This document shows, in pieces, positions 9,693 to 18,264 of a stretch of DNA of 64,000 bases (positions within the stretch are counted from its first letter, which is position 1; every line of letters starts with the position of its first letter). The stretch is taken from contig JAGGRA010000005.1 of the NCBI GenBank assembly GCA_018613035.1, positions 99,789 to 163,788 of the forward strand. The letters are read 5' to 3'. The translations under genes were made by a program, and so were the position numbers. The notes below the pieces were generated by a model. That model was not told the DNA's origin. It saw only the letters and a list, made by a program, of their open reading frames with translations, and did not search any database. Origin of the DNA: Pseudomonas sp. ISL-84. Its GTDB lineage: Bacteria > Bacillota > Bacilli > Bacillales > Cytobacillaceae.

Positions 9693-10751
9693 TTATTTTT
9701 TTTTAGATCGCATCATATATTTTTCAGCATGAGGTCTAATTGGGCCTGCCATATGCAAAGGCAATGACATATTTATAAAGTTCCTGTTTAATTTAAAAAA
9801 TGGCAAATTAATTTTCTCAGAGACTTTTCTTGGTGAATATCCTATTATCTTATTATCTTCTGGACCTAGCACAGTAATTTCTTTCTCTAATTCACTATTA
9901 GAATGTCTGGTACTCTTAATGATTTTATTAATATATGTTAAGTGTACCTTATCATTAAAAAAGATGGTATTATAAGAATTTAAATATATTAGCTTGTTAA
10001 TTTCATCTAATTGCTTGCCTTTATATACTTCAATTATTCCTTCTTTATTTTCAAAGAAATCATATAAAATATGGTCAAAAATACAAATACAAAGTTTTGG
10101 AGAAATAGGAAAAAATAATTGAAGTCCCATATTTGCAAGTCCATATCCTCTAATTTTATATTGTCTTTGAACATACATTTGATTATATCTCACAAGAGGA
10201 TTGTCAGAAGTTATAAAATGCCTCTCACTCTTACTAACCATTAAAATTGCTTTTAAATCCATTATTATTGGATAAGTCTCTGCTATAGCCCTTATTGAAT
10301 ATAGATTAGGTATATTGAAACTTATCTTTGACTTTTCAATCGCTTCTATAGGTACTTTAAAGCTTTTATTCTTGTTTGCTTTCATCTTTAGGGAAATTTT
10401 TGCTTGCTTATCAATTAAATTATTAAATGAATCTGCCATCTTCAAATTTCTTGCTTCACACAATAATATAAATAATATTAGCAACGAATATTCTTGACTA
10501 TTTTTATTCGGTATTTGTTCAGTAGCAATTATGTTTTTAATTATTTTTGAACATTCATTTTCGAGATCCATAAACATATCTTCAATAGTTCCATCGTCCC
10601 CATAAAGATAGTCTTTACAGGCTTGTTTTTTAATTGAAGCCTCTTTAACATATCTTTTATTTCCTATATTGTACATACCAATGCTTTTTTTATTATTAGA
10701 AAAATTCTTTAAATAAAATTGTGGAACAAAGTGATTACTAACTTTTTGCAT
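9693..10751 (-). CDS. DUF4238 domain-containing protein
   Basis: The 352-residue protein has the DUF4238 N-terminal signature HFVPQFYLKNF and, in the middle, the conserved ITSDNPLV and FPISPKLCICI segments. The family's function is unknown; such genes are often met in accessory islands. The start ATG follows AGGAG at normal spacing. The gene is very AT-rich and reads leftward alone, flanked by hairpins downstream and a 300-bp gap upstream. It may belong to a defence function in this island, but nothing in the sequence proves it. Confidence 0.75.
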   Translation of the reverse strand: MQKVSNHFVPQFYLKNFSNNKKSIGMYNIGNKRYVKEASIKKQACKDYLYGDDGTIEDMFMDLENECSKIIKNIIATEQIPNKNSQEYSLLILFILLCEARNLKMADSFNNLIDKQAKISLKMKANKNKSFKVPIEAIEKSKISFNIPNLYSIRAIAETYPIIMDLKAILMVSKSERHFITSDNPLVRYNQMYVQRQYKIRGYGLANMGLQLFFPISPKLCICIFDHILYDFFENKEGIIEVYKGKQLDEINKLIYLNSYNTIFFNDKVHLTYINKIIKSTRHSNSELEKEITVLGPEDNKIIGYSPRKVSEKINLPFFKLNRNFINMSLPLHMAGPIRPHAEKYMMRSKKK

Positions 10752-11053
10752 ACAAACTACTCCTAATTTTTTGTATATTACACAATTTTTAGTATAACAG
10801 AGTTCAAATCCTTACTTTACAAGTTATAAACGAAGCATTTTCCTTTTTTCTTAGCAAACACAATCCCTTCATGTGACGCATACGAAAAAACCTCAATCTA
10901 ATTAGTTTATACCCTATATTATCAGAAAATTAAGATTTTATTTTCTTCTCTATAACTCTTAAAATATTAAAATTTCAAGGTACTATGTATTGCAACCAGA
11001 TAGGTTGCCGGCGATCATTTGGTTAATCTAACCACATTTTAGAGGGATAATAA
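10752..11053. other. Divergent intergenic region, DUF4238 gene / recombinase operon
   Basis: About 300 AT-rich bases between divergent genes, so it must carry both promoters. The only distinct structure is a pair of inverted repeats at 10992-11034, listed separately. Confidence 0.4.
10992..11034 (+). promoter_or_regulatory. Paired inverted repeats upstream of recombinase operon
   Basis: GCAACC-agata-GGTTGC (10992-11008) and TGGTTA-atc-TAACCA (11020-11034) share the half-site GGTT/AACC and lie 12 bp apart. They end 20 bp before the start codon of the coupled small ORF, so a repressor operator or mRNA hairpins are likely; a recombinase binding site is the alternative. Confidence 0.4.
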
Positions 11054-11224
11054 ATGAATAGAAATATAAATTTTGATTATACAAGTCATTATGAATCCGT
11101 TTTACTCACTAAGGATGAAATAGGCAAAGTAAAGGCCGCAGAATTTATAAACTTTTTCTCTGATTTAGTACTTAAATATCATGATGATATTGAAAAGAAA
11201 AATATGGATGTGAAAAGAAAATGA
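11054..11224 (+). CDS. 56-residue protein translationally coupled to a large serine recombinase
   Basis: An ORF of 56 codons starting MNRNINFDYTSHYES and ending DVKRK. AGAGGG lies 7 bases before its ATG. Its TGA overlaps the ATG of the downstream recombinase (ATGA), a classic coupling arrangement. The family was not recognised; the protein is short, charged and probably helical. By position it could modulate the recombinase, for instance as a directionality factor, but that is inference. Confidence 0.6.
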   Translation: MNRNINFDYTSHYESVLLTKDEIGKVKAAEFINFFSDLVLKYHDDIEKKNMDVKRK

Positions 11225-12732
11225 AAAAGACAAAGGCGCTTGTATATGTACGTGTTAGTACTGATAAACAAGCTGATAATACATCTATTCCAAAGCAAAT
11301 TGAAGAATTAGAAGAATATTGTGATGCACACGGGTTTGATATAGTTTGTGCCTATAAAGAAGAGGCGTCAGCTAAAGATATTGACGGTAGAGAAGAATTT
11401 AAAAAGATGTATAAATACTATATGGAAAATGAAGATATTGAATATATGATTGTGTTTAAATTAGATCGTTTATTTAGAAACTTTCTAGATTCTATTTTCT
11501 TTTGGGATCAAATAAAGAGAGCAAATAAGCATTTTATTTCACTTACGGATAATATAAATACCAAAGATCCAAATGCTAAAATGATGTTTTTGGTAAATGC
11601 TTTGAAAGCAGATATGGAAAGGGAAGATATCGCTTTTAGAACAAACTTTGGAATGGAAAAGAAGGCTGCTGCTGGTTATTTTAACGGCGGGAAAGTATTT
11701 GGTTATGAATCCGTTAGTAAGCGTCTTAGGGTTATACCAGAGGAAGCAGCGGTGATAGAATACATTTTTAATAAATACGTTTATGAACAATGGGGTTATA
11801 AAAAAATAGCAAGCAACTTAAACCTCCAAGGATTTAAGACAAAAAGAAATAATGACTGGACCATTAATGCTGTCAAAACCATATTAGAAAATAAAATCTA
11901 CATTGGCTTTATCAAATGGAGAAACGAATATACAAAGGGACAGCATGAACCTATTATTTCTAAAGAACTTTGGAATAAAGCACAGGAGCTTAAAGCGAAG
12001 AAATCCTATACACCGACTAAGGTACATCCGGGAACCTTTCCACTTTCAGGGTTATTGAAGTGTCCTCAATGTGGTTCTTCAATGGTTCAGGGGAATAGTA
12101 GTGAAAAGTATAAGTATTACCAGTGTAATAAAAACAAGAATAGTGGAAGAAAAGCTTGCTCTGCAAATCTAATATCAAAGGAATACGCAGATGAGGCTGT
12201 ACTTGCTAATCTAATTACCTATCTTGATAAACTAAATTTATCGTCATTACTGTTTACAATTATAAAATCCAATCTAGAAAGTAATCTTAAGTCCCTAGGC
12301 GATGAAGTCAATTTATTAAATAAATCATTAAAATCTATACGTGAAAAAATAAAAAATGCTGCAGATCTCTTTTTGGGCAATGATAATGATTCTAATCAAA
12401 ATAATAACAGTACATTTTACTATCTCATTGGAGAATATGAAAAGGAAGAGGAAGATACTTTATCTCGATTAAATAAATTAAGTAAGGAAATTAACCTGCA
12501 AAACAACTTAAATATCAAAAATAATATTGAATATGTAGCTAACCATTTAAAAGATTTTATAAATATAATTTCCGAAGAAGAAAAGAAGTTATTATTTCAC
12601 AGTATTATTAAAGAGGTGCATGTTACAAATGGACCAAAACCAAAAGATAGATTAATTAAAAACGTAATCTTTCACTTTACTGAAGATGAATTTAATGAGT
12701 ATGGTCTATCTTTAAGGCATGCTAGTTGCTAA
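11221..12732 (+). CDS. Large serine recombinase (site-specific integrase)
   Basis: The protein has 503 residues. The resolvase catalytic domain (about 1-150) has YVRVST with the nucleophile at Ser13 and FKLDRLFRN. A recombinase domain follows, then a zinc ribbon near 280-315 (CPQCGSSM, YYQC, later Cys), then a long coiled coil near 340-430. This is the domain order of phage and mobile-element large serine integrases and of Ccr-like recombinases. It reads toward rlmH. The start is fixed by the overlap with the preceding small ORF. It is one of two large serine recombinases in the island, which suggests two joined elements. Confidence 0.9.
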   Translation: MKKTKALVYVRVSTDKQADNTSIPKQIEELEEYCDAHGFDIVCAYKEEASAKDIDGREEFKKMYKYYMENEDIEYMIVFKLDRLFRNFLDSIFFWDQIKRANKHFISLTDNINTKDPNAKMMFLVNALKADMEREDIAFRTNFGMEKKAAAGYFNGGKVFGYESVSKRLRVIPEEAAVIEYIFNKYVYEQWGYKKIASNLNLQGFKTKRNNDWTINAVKTILENKIYIGFIKWRNEYTKGQHEPIISKELWNKAQELKAKKSYTPTKVHPGTFPLSGLLKCPQCGSSMVQGNSSEKYKYYQCNKNKNSGRKACSANLISKEYADEAVLANLITYLDKLNLSSLLFTIIKSNLESNLKSLGDEVNLLNKSLKSIREKIKNAADLFLGNDNDSNQNNNSTFYYLIGEYEKEEEDTLSRLNKLSKEINLQNNLNIKNNIEYVANHLKDFINIISEEEKKLLFHSIIKEVHVTNGPKPKDRLIKNVIFHFTEDEFNEYGLSLRHASC

Positions 12733-12756
12733 ATCACCATCTATTGCAAGTGAAGG

Positions 12757-12790
12757 TAGCAGTCTATTTTATAATAGACTGCTATTGCTT
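12757..12790 (+). terminator. Terminator after first large serine recombinase
   Basis: A perfect 12-bp stem: TAGCAGTCTATT (12757-12768), loop TTAT, AATAGACTGCTA (12773-12784), followed by TTGCTTTT. It ends the recombinase transcript and lies before the convergent CHAT gene. Confidence 0.75.
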
Positions 12791-12847
12791 TTAAATAAGT
12801 TAAGAAAATTAGAGTTTTTGTTATATAACTACTAAAACAAATATAAC

Positions 12848-13843
12848 TTACAGTTCAGGTTTGACTAATATTATTTCATTAGGTTTAAGGCCAGTCCGAG
12901 TGTATAACTCAGGTATTTTTTCTCCTTCTAGCCCCGCTAAAATTAAAGCAAGCTTCCCTTGTTCAAAGGCATTTTGTACGGATTTTCCGAAGGCAATAGC
13001 AGAATAAAACTGTGCAGCGAATTCTCTTGCAGCATCATCGTAGACGGCTTCATTCATACCTATTGCACAGTCAATGTGTTCCGTTACAGCTTCTGCTTGT
13101 CCACTTGAAAAACAGTTATTAAAAATAACGAGTTTAATTGAATCAGACATTGTCTTCATTAATAGGGTAACCGCCTCTTTAGATAGAAGACTTGTAGACC
13201 CTTCCGTCGTTTCTAGTACAATATCATGGTCTGGAGAACCGTGACCACTAAAATGAATTATATGGGGTTTTACTTCGTTTATAGCTTGTAAAATATCATT
13301 GGAACGTACTGCCCATCGAGATTGTAAATTGATTGAATCCCGGTATTCAGAAGCACGAATCTTTTCGTGTATGAGACGAATTTCTTGATCTAATCTTAAT
13401 GAACTTTGGTCAATAGGATTGGATGCTAAGAATAGAACGTTTATTTTTTCTGGAAGTGATTCGAAGTTAATTGAAATGGGATTGGAAGATATTTCTTGGC
13501 TAATTCTTTGTTGTTTTTTTAACTCATCTGTAATAGCTTTTGTATGTCTTAACTCAGCAGTTTTATTCTTCTTTAATTCTCTATCTTCTGAGCGCCGTAA
13601 TTGATCTAACGCTTGATTTAAAGATTTAATTTTATTAGCTTTTTTTCCTTTAAGGTCACCTATTTTTTTTTGGGTATTAATCAGTTCTCTTTGTTTAGAA
13701 TTAAGAGTCGAGGTACTTTTTGTACTCTGTATAGTTTTTAATGCTTTTGCCAACTTTTCTTGCTCTTTACCTATATCCTTTTCAATATTAGCAATCTCCT
13801 TTTCTAAACCCTGAACTTTGTTCCGATACATTGTAGCACTCAT
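12848..13843 (-). CDS. CHAT-domain (caspase-like) protease with N-terminal coiled coil
   Basis: The protein has 331 residues from the ATG at 13843; a GTG 9 bp upstream overlaps the AAAGGGG ribosome binding site and is a less likely start. Residues about 5-115 are a charged coiled coil. The C-terminal CHAT domain has the catalytic dyad, His201 in HFSGHG and Cys244 in NNCFSSGQA. CHAT proteases act in several bacterial defence and cell-death systems, where they are released or activated by a sensor partner. The neighbour upstream is a DUF1883 gene on the same strand. No transmembrane segment is visible. The substrate is unknown. Confidence 0.85.
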   Translation of the reverse strand: MSATMYRNKVQGLEKEIANIEKDIGKEQEKLAKALKTIQSTKSTSTLNSKQRELINTQKKIGDLKGKKANKIKSLNQALDQLRRSEDRELKKNKTAELRHTKAITDELKKQQRISQEISSNPISINFESLPEKINVLFLASNPIDQSSLRLDQEIRLIHEKIRASEYRDSINLQSRWAVRSNDILQAINEVKPHIIHFSGHGSPDHDIVLETTEGSTSLLSKEAVTLLMKTMSDSIKLVIFNNCFSSGQAEAVTEHIDCAIGMNEAVYDDAAREFAAQFYSAIAFGKSVQNAFEQGKLALILAGLEGEKIPELYTRTGLKPNEIILVKPEL

Positions 13844-13948
13844 AATAGCCACCCCTTTACTTTGATTTTGAATATAAGTCTTCCATCTTTAGGACGAATA
13901 TATTTAAAGCAATCGCTTTTTTTGAACCGTAGTTTAAATGATAAAAGA

Positions 13949-13972
13949 AACTACCGAAATAAATCGGTAGAT
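13949..13972 (-). terminator. Hairpin between DUF1883 and CHAT genes
   Basis: CTACCGA (13951-13957) pairs with TCGGTAG (13964-13970). Read on the minus strand, the hairpin is followed by TTTCTTTT. It would reduce read-through from the DUF1883 gene into the CHAT gene. Confidence 0.55.
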
Positions 13973-13986
13973 CAAAAAGATAAATA

Positions 13987-14226
13987 TTAATAGAATCGGT
14001 ATTTGTACTGTCCTCCACCATGGACAATAAGATACCACCTTCCAGCTCCTTCGACAGAAATATTTACAGGCGTGCGAGTGTAGTGGCCGCCATAATACTT
14101 GAATTTCCGTCCAGCTTTATAGTGTTGGAAGTTGATACTATCCACCAGAAACACATCAGCAGCATGTTTCAATTGGACTTCAACTGACAAGGAATTGTTA
14201 GTGTCAGCAAATGGAATTTGAGCCAA
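13987..14226 (-). CDS. DUF1883 domain-containing protein
   Basis: A protein of 79 residues. The signature NFQHYKAGRKFKYYGGHYTRTP followed by GRWYLIVHGGG is characteristic of DUF1883, a small beta-rich domain of unknown function that also occurs fused to TIR and other effector domains. The start chosen is TTG at 14226, 7 bases after AAGGAGGT; an upstream GTG overlaps that site. It lies 143 bp upstream of the CHAT protease gene on the same strand, so a ligand-sensing or regulatory role for the protease is a reasonable guess. Confidence 0.78.
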   Translation of the reverse strand: MAQIPFADTNNSLSVEVQLKHAADVFLVDSINFQHYKAGRKFKYYGGHYTRTPVNISVEGAGRWYLIVHGGGQYKYRFY

Positions 14227-14501
14227 GATAACCACCTCCTTAAAGAAAATTTTATCATAAATTGGAAATTAAGGGGTTATTTTGAAGAATGTCGTTCAAT
14301 TAAATTAAAGACTAATTCTTTGTTAAAGAGAAGGGAGTAGAAACTGTTACACTTAAAAATATGGGCGTTCTAATGGTAAACACGTTGACATTAAGTAGTA
14401 TTCTTATGACAATTCGTAAAGAATATGATGAAGCTATTTCAGAACCTTCATTTCTCCTTTCTAATATTTCATTGTAAAATCAACTTGAAGGAGGTAATGA
14501 G
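14227..14501. other. Divergent gap, DUF1883 gene / second recombinase
   Basis: 275 AT-rich bases carrying the promoters of two divergent genes. A 38-codon ORF (14361-14477, starting MGVLMVNTLT) is present, but its nearest GGGAG is more than 20 bases away, so it is not called as a gene. No repeat was seen. Confidence 0.35.
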
Positions 14502-16220
14502 ATGGATATAAAAAAAGTAGCTATTTATGTAAGGGTAAGTACTGAAGAACAAGCCTCGGAAGGCTATAGTATTAGCGCTCAATTACAAACTCTACGACAA
14601 TATGCACAACTTTATAATTGGGAAATCGTCGACGAGTATGTGGATGAAGGGATTTCTGGAAAGAATATCACCGGCCGCCCTGCTATGCAAAGACTTGTAG
14701 CAGACGTTGAACAGGAAAAATTTCAGGCTGTACTTGTATGGAAAATATCACGTTTATCGCGGAATATGTTAGATACTCTTACTTTGTTAGACAAATTTGA
14801 AGATTACGGAGTAAAGTTTATCTCTTATTCCGAGAACTTTGATACCAGTAGTCCAATAGGCCGTCTAGTCGTTCAGCTGATGGCTTCTATTGCCGAAATG
14901 GAAAGAAATACATTGTCTGAGAACGTTAAACTTGGTATGAAACAACGAGCCTTAGAAGGTTCATGGAATGGCGGTGTTATATTTGGTTATGATTCTATTG
15001 AAAAGGAACTCGTAAAAAACAAAGAGGAAGCTGAAGTAGTTAAACTGATATACACTCTTTATTCCCAAGGAAAAGGTTTAAAAGCCATTGCAAATCAGCT
15101 TAATAAAAATGGGTATCGAACCAAACGTGATCGTCATTTTTCTATAAATGGAGTGGCAACTATTTTAGATAACCCAGTCTATAACGGAAAAATTAGCTGG
15201 TTAAAGGTTGAAAACTGGGATAAGAAGAGAAGAAGAGGCAGAAATGATAATCCCATTTTAGTAGAAGGTCAGCATGAAGCGATTATCAATGATGAACTTT
15301 GGAGTCTTGTTCAATCTCGAAGGAAAAGTAAATCGTTCAAGCAAAGACAATCCAACGAACCGTTTCTATTGAGCAAGATTTTACGCTGTCCTGATTGCGG
15401 ACAAGGGATGGTACCTTCAATTACTACTTACACTTTAAGCGACGGTACCAAAAGAAAGCACAGATATTATGTTTGCAGTGATTTTCACAACAAGGGATCA
15501 GCAGCCTGTAAAGCCAATTCAGTTAAAGCATATGATGCTGAAAACGCTCTGTTCCAACGTATAGAGAGCTTTTTATCCAATAAAGAAAAGTTTGATGAAA
15601 CTATTAACTCACTAACAAAACACTCAATTGAATCCATAAAAAAACTTAAAGAAGAACTGGAAGAAACTGATTCAAAGTTAGAGGAAACACTAGTACTTCA
15701 GAATAGATATCTAGAAGCTTTTGAACAAAATCTTTTTCCTGTTGCGGTTTTGCAAGAACGCTTACAGCAAGTGGCTATTGAAAAGAGTGCAATTGAACAA
15801 AAGAGGAATAATTTAATAACGGAAATAACTAAATTTGATACAAAAGTTATTCCTCCAGAATTGGTACATCTTCTCCTAGAAAAATTTGTAGAAGTCTATA
15901 CGTCCTCTACTAGAGATAAACAAAAGCAATTACTACAGCTTTTGGTTAAACAGATCACCGTTGGACGAACAAATAATCATCGACGTCAAATTGATGAGGT
16001 TGAACTTGAATTTGATTTTACGGAAGTTAACCTTTCAAACACGTTTACACTTATCCACATGCTATATTTAGAAACAGAAAAAGAAGGCTTATCAACACCT
16101 TCTATCTCTGCTTCAAATGGCAAATATCCACCTTATCTTCAGATTTTTTTGCCTCTATTTATGGTACGGTTCACCCCGATTAATCCGAAATGCCCGATAA
16201 ACCTGCTCCAGCAGGATTAG
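14502..16220 (+). CDS. Large serine recombinase at the rlmH integration site
   Basis: The protein has 572 residues. The catalytic domain has YVRVST with Ser13 as nucleophile, then a recombinase domain, a zinc ribbon near 300-345 ([13 protein letters not shown]) and a coiled coil at about 370-450. AAGGAGGT lies 6 bases before the ATG. The gene runs convergently into the 3' end of rlmH. Codons 552-572 are antisense to the last rlmH codons, in exact codon register, so the C-terminus [10 protein letters not shown] is encoded by host DNA. This position strongly suggests it integrated the island here, as Ccr recombinases do for SCC elements at the same gene. Confidence 0.92.
   Translation: MDIKKVAIYVRVSTEEQASEGYSISAQLQTLRQYAQLYNWEIVDEYVDEGISGKNITGRPAMQRLVADVEQEKFQAVLVWKISRLSRNMLDTLTLLDKFEDYGVKFISYSENFDTSSPIGRLVVQLMASIAEMERNTLSENVKLGMKQRALEGSWNGGVIFGYDSIEKELVKNKEEAEVVKLIYTLYSQGKGLKAIANQLNKNGYRTKRDRHFSINGVATILDNPVYNGKISWLKVENWDKKRRRGRNDNPILVEGQHEAIINDELWSLVQSRRKSKSFKQRQSNEPFLLSKILRCPDCGQGMVPSITTYTLSDGTKRKHRYYVCSDFHNKGSAACKANSVKAYDAENALFQRIESFLSNKEKFDETINSLTKHSIESIKKLKEELEETDSKLEETLVLQNRYLEAFEQNLFPVAVLQERLQQVAIEKSAIEQKRNNLITEITKFDTKVIPPELVHLLLEKFVEVYTSSTRDKQKQLLQLLVKQITVGRTNNHRRQIDEVELEFDFTEVNLSNTFTLIHMLYLETEKEGLSTPSISASNGKYPPYLQIFLPLFMVRFTPINPKCPINLLQQD
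16141..16180. other. Probable island/chromosome junction (att site) in rlmH 3' end
   Basis: The last codons of rlmH (GAA CCG TAC CAT AAA TAG on the minus strand, ending at 16155) correspond to the sequence that SCC elements use as attachment core in staphylococcal rlmH (EAYHK end). The island begins immediately downstream. No second copy of this core was found by eye in the window, so the other junction is expected left of position 1. The exact core is not defined. Confidence 0.55.
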
Positions 16221-16634
16221 TTTCATAAGCTGATGGGGAAAGGTCATTTTTGAAAAAGAGAGTTTTTCATCAGCACGCTGGAGGACTTCCTGGCTGAGGC
16301 CGAGGGAGCCGCCGATGACAAAAGCAACTTTGCTTTTACCGTATGTAGCCAGCTTATCTAGTGAGTCGGCGAGTTCCTCTGATGATTTCATTTTGCCCTC
16401 AATAGCTAACGCAATGACATGAGCATCAGGGTGGATCTTAGAAAGAATCCGCTCAGCCTCTTTTTGCTTAACCTGAATCATCTCCGTTTCACTTAGTTCT
16501 TCAGGGGCCTTTTCGTCAGGAACTTCGATGATTTCCATTTTGGCATATGCCGACAGCCTTTTTAAGTATTCGTCAATTCCTTGCTTTAAGTATTTTTCTT
16601 TAAGCTTTCCTACTGTAATAATTGAGATATTCAC
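16155..16634 (-). CDS. rlmH: 23S rRNA pseudouridine(1915) N3-methyltransferase RlmH
   Basis: The 159-residue SPOUT methyltransferase matches B. subtilis RlmH/YydA closely: [16 protein letters not shown] at the start, [10 protein letters not shown] in the SAM-binding knot and the conserved end INRGEPYHK. It methylates pseudouridine 1915 in helix 69 of 23S rRNA in the assembled 70S ribosome. It is intact despite being the insertion target, because integration restored its last codons. It is followed upstream by the CxxH/CxxC gene and htrC, the usual Bacillus synteny. Confidence 0.96.
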   Translation of the reverse strand: MNISIITVGKLKEKYLKQGIDEYLKRLSAYAKMEIIEVPDEKAPEELSETEMIQVKQKEAERILSKIHPDAHVIALAIEGKMKSSEELADSLDKLATYGKSKVAFVIGGSLGLSQEVLQRADEKLSFSKMTFPHQLMKLILLEQVYRAFRINRGEPYHK

Positions 16635-16659
16635 AGCTCGTCCTCACTTTACAAACAAG

Positions 16660-16689
16660 ATATCCACATAAGTTATCCACATGTCCACA
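16660..16689. promoter_or_regulatory. DnaA-box cluster upstream of rlmH
   Basis: A perfect DnaA box TTATCCACA is at 16673-16681, flanked by near-matches ATATCCACA (16660-16668) and ATGTCCACA (16681-16689). It is about 36 kb from oriC. Confidence 0.65.
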
Positions 16690-16714
16690 ATTTTCATCCA
16701 CATCTTGTATGAGA

Positions 16715-16876
16715 TCATTCGTTCGCTACAACATATATTGCGTTATTTTGACAATATTCACAGGTTGTTGATAACTTTTTTTCCTCTTCAATTTTTGTTA
16801 ATTGCGGGAATGTTTCGTACTCATCAACGACTACATCTATTGCCAGATCAACATGTTCTTCACAACAGTAAATCAT
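16715..16876 (-). CDS. CxxH/CxxC small protein
   Basis: The 53-residue protein starts MIYCCEEHVDLAIDVVVDE and has the paired motifs C-C-E-E-H and CEYC, likely a metal-binding site of the small CxxH/CxxC family found next to rlmH in Bacillaceae. An in-frame TTG 21 bp upstream lies inside the AAAGGAG ribosome binding site, so the ATG at 16876 is preferred. Function is unknown. DnaA boxes flank the gene on both sides. Confidence 0.8.
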   Translation of the reverse strand: MIYCCEEHVDLAIDVVVDEYETFPQLTKIEEEKKLSTTCEYCQNNAIYVVANE

Positions 16877-16924
16877 TTTACCCAGCTCTCCTTTCAAGCC
16901 GGAGCCTTCTTTTTTTAGCGCTCC

Positions 16925-16967
16925 TGTGGATAATTATTATTTTGCCTATGTATACAACTTATCCACA
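16925..16967. promoter_or_regulatory. DnaA boxes upstream of the CxxH/CxxC gene
   Basis: Two perfect boxes in opposite orientation: TGTGGATAA at 16925-16933 and TTATCCACA at 16959-16967. With the boxes at 16660-16689 they form a five-box cluster around the small gene. Confidence 0.65.
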
Positions 16968-16987
16968 TCTCATCTTAACAAAACAAT

Positions 16988-17022
16988 AAAAAACAGGAAA
17001 GCGTATTCGCTTCCCCGTTTAT
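16988..17022 (-). terminator. Terminator after htrC
   Basis: The imperfect stem AAACAGGAAAGCG / CGCTTCCCCGTTT at 16991-17020 is followed on the minus strand by TTTTTTATTG, just after the htrC stop. Confidence 0.65.
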
Positions 17023-17037
17023 TCTTTCCGTAATTGC

Positions 17038-18264
17038 TTAAAATGTCTCGCCGCTCAGTTTTATGGTTGTTTCCTGCAATTTGCCCTCTCGGTAAAACTT
17101 AATCTTCATTTGTTCTCCAACTGCTTTTTTCGTGTAGAGGTGCTGGCGCAGTTCGATGATATCTTTTATTTCTTGTCCATCCATCTCAACTATGACATCC
17201 ATCTCTTTCAATCCGGCCTGTGCAGCTGGAGAGTTAGGTTCTACTTGCGTAATGGCAACCCCTGATTTAACATCCTTAGGCAGTTTCAATGCTTCCTGCT
17301 GATAGTAGCCAGGAATATCACTAACGGAAGTTAACTGAATCCCCATATATGGCCGCCTTACCTCGCCAAACTTTTCAAGGTCATCTATTACTGGCCGTGC
17401 ATAGTTAATAGGGATTGCTAAGCCAATTCCTTCAACTGCATTCTGTGCTATCTTCATGGAATTAATGCCAATTAACTGGCCGCTGATGTTAACTAATGCT
17501 CCGCCGCTGTTTCCCGGATTGATGGCAGCATCCGTCTGGAGAACCTCTGCCTGCCAATCGACTGTTCCGTTTTGGTCAATATCAACTGGTACCGCGCGTT
17601 CTACTCCTGAGATAATTCCCTGAGTTACTGAGCCAGAGAATTGTCCAAGAGGATTCCCTATAGCTATAACAGGTTCCCCTGGCTTTAAAGTATCCGAATC
17701 CCCAAATTCAGCTACAGTCTTAATTTCCTTTGCTTCTACTTCAAGTACAGCCAGGTCAGTCCATATATCGCTGCCGACCAGCCTTGCAGGAATCTTTGTG
17801 CCATCTGGCAAACTTACTTCAAGTTCTTGAGCTCCTTCAACGACATGGTGATTCGTGACAATGAATGCTGTATTTCCTTCTTTTTTATAAATGACCCCTG
17901 AACCTGTTCCAGCAGGTTGTCCGCCGCCATTATTTTCGTTTGACCAAAATCCGGCTGTTTGGATGTTGGTAATGCTCACAACTGCATCACCTGCCTTATC
18001 GACAGCCTTGGTTACACCGGTCACCACATCAAGCGAGACATTTTGAACATTGGCATTGCCATTGTTGCCATCCGCATCTTCCTTTAACTCCTCATCGGGT
18101 TCAACCGTATAAGGGAGTACGTTATAATCGGATAGTTTAGGTACCGCAACAATGACAAGAATTGCCCCTAATATAATGCCTACAAGGCTGGCCAGAAAAT
18201 ATCCGCCTTTGTTGCCTTTTTGTCCTTTATAACGGTTCTGATGATCTTGATCATAATAACCCAA
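17038..18264 (-). CDS. htrC: HtrA-family membrane serine protease
   Basis: A 408-residue S1C protease. A single transmembrane helix at about 22-43 anchors it with the protease outside. The catalytic triad is His140 (TNHHVVEG), Asp170 (IWTDLAVL) and Ser253 (NPGNSGGAL). A PDZ domain occupies about 300-400. The family degrades or refolds misfolded exported proteins. It sits between rlmH and walJ, the position of B. subtilis YyxA/HtrC. The start is a TTG (18264) about 10 bases after AAAGGA; no better ATG exists before the membrane helix. Confidence 0.92.
   Translation of the reverse strand: MGYYDQDHQNRYKGQKGNKGGYFLASLVGIILGAILVIVAVPKLSDYNVLPYTVEPDEELKEDADGNNGNANVQNVSLDVVTGVTKAVDKAGDAVVSITNIQTAGFWSNENNGGGQPAGTGSGVIYKKEGNTAFIVTNHHVVEGAQELEVSLPDGTKIPARLVGSDIWTDLAVLEVEAKEIKTVAEFGDSDTLKPGEPVIAIGNPLGQFSGSVTQGIISGVERAVPVDIDQNGTVDWQAEVLQTDAAINPGNSGGALVNISGQLIGINSMKIAQNAVEGIGLAIPINYARPVIDDLEKFGEVRRPYMGIQLTSVSDIPGYYQQEALKLPKDVKSGVAITQVEPNSPAAQAGLKEMDVIVEMDGQEIKDIIELRQHLYTKKAVGEQMKIKFYREGKLQETTIKLSGETF

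Noticed and set aside
14361..14477. 38-codon ORF before the second recombinase
   Set aside because: No properly spaced ribosome binding site and no recognised family; left as part of the gap.
9349..16154. Second copy of the rlmH att core inside the island
   Set aside because: No convincing match to GAACCGTACCATAAATAG was found by eye; the other junction is probably outside the window.
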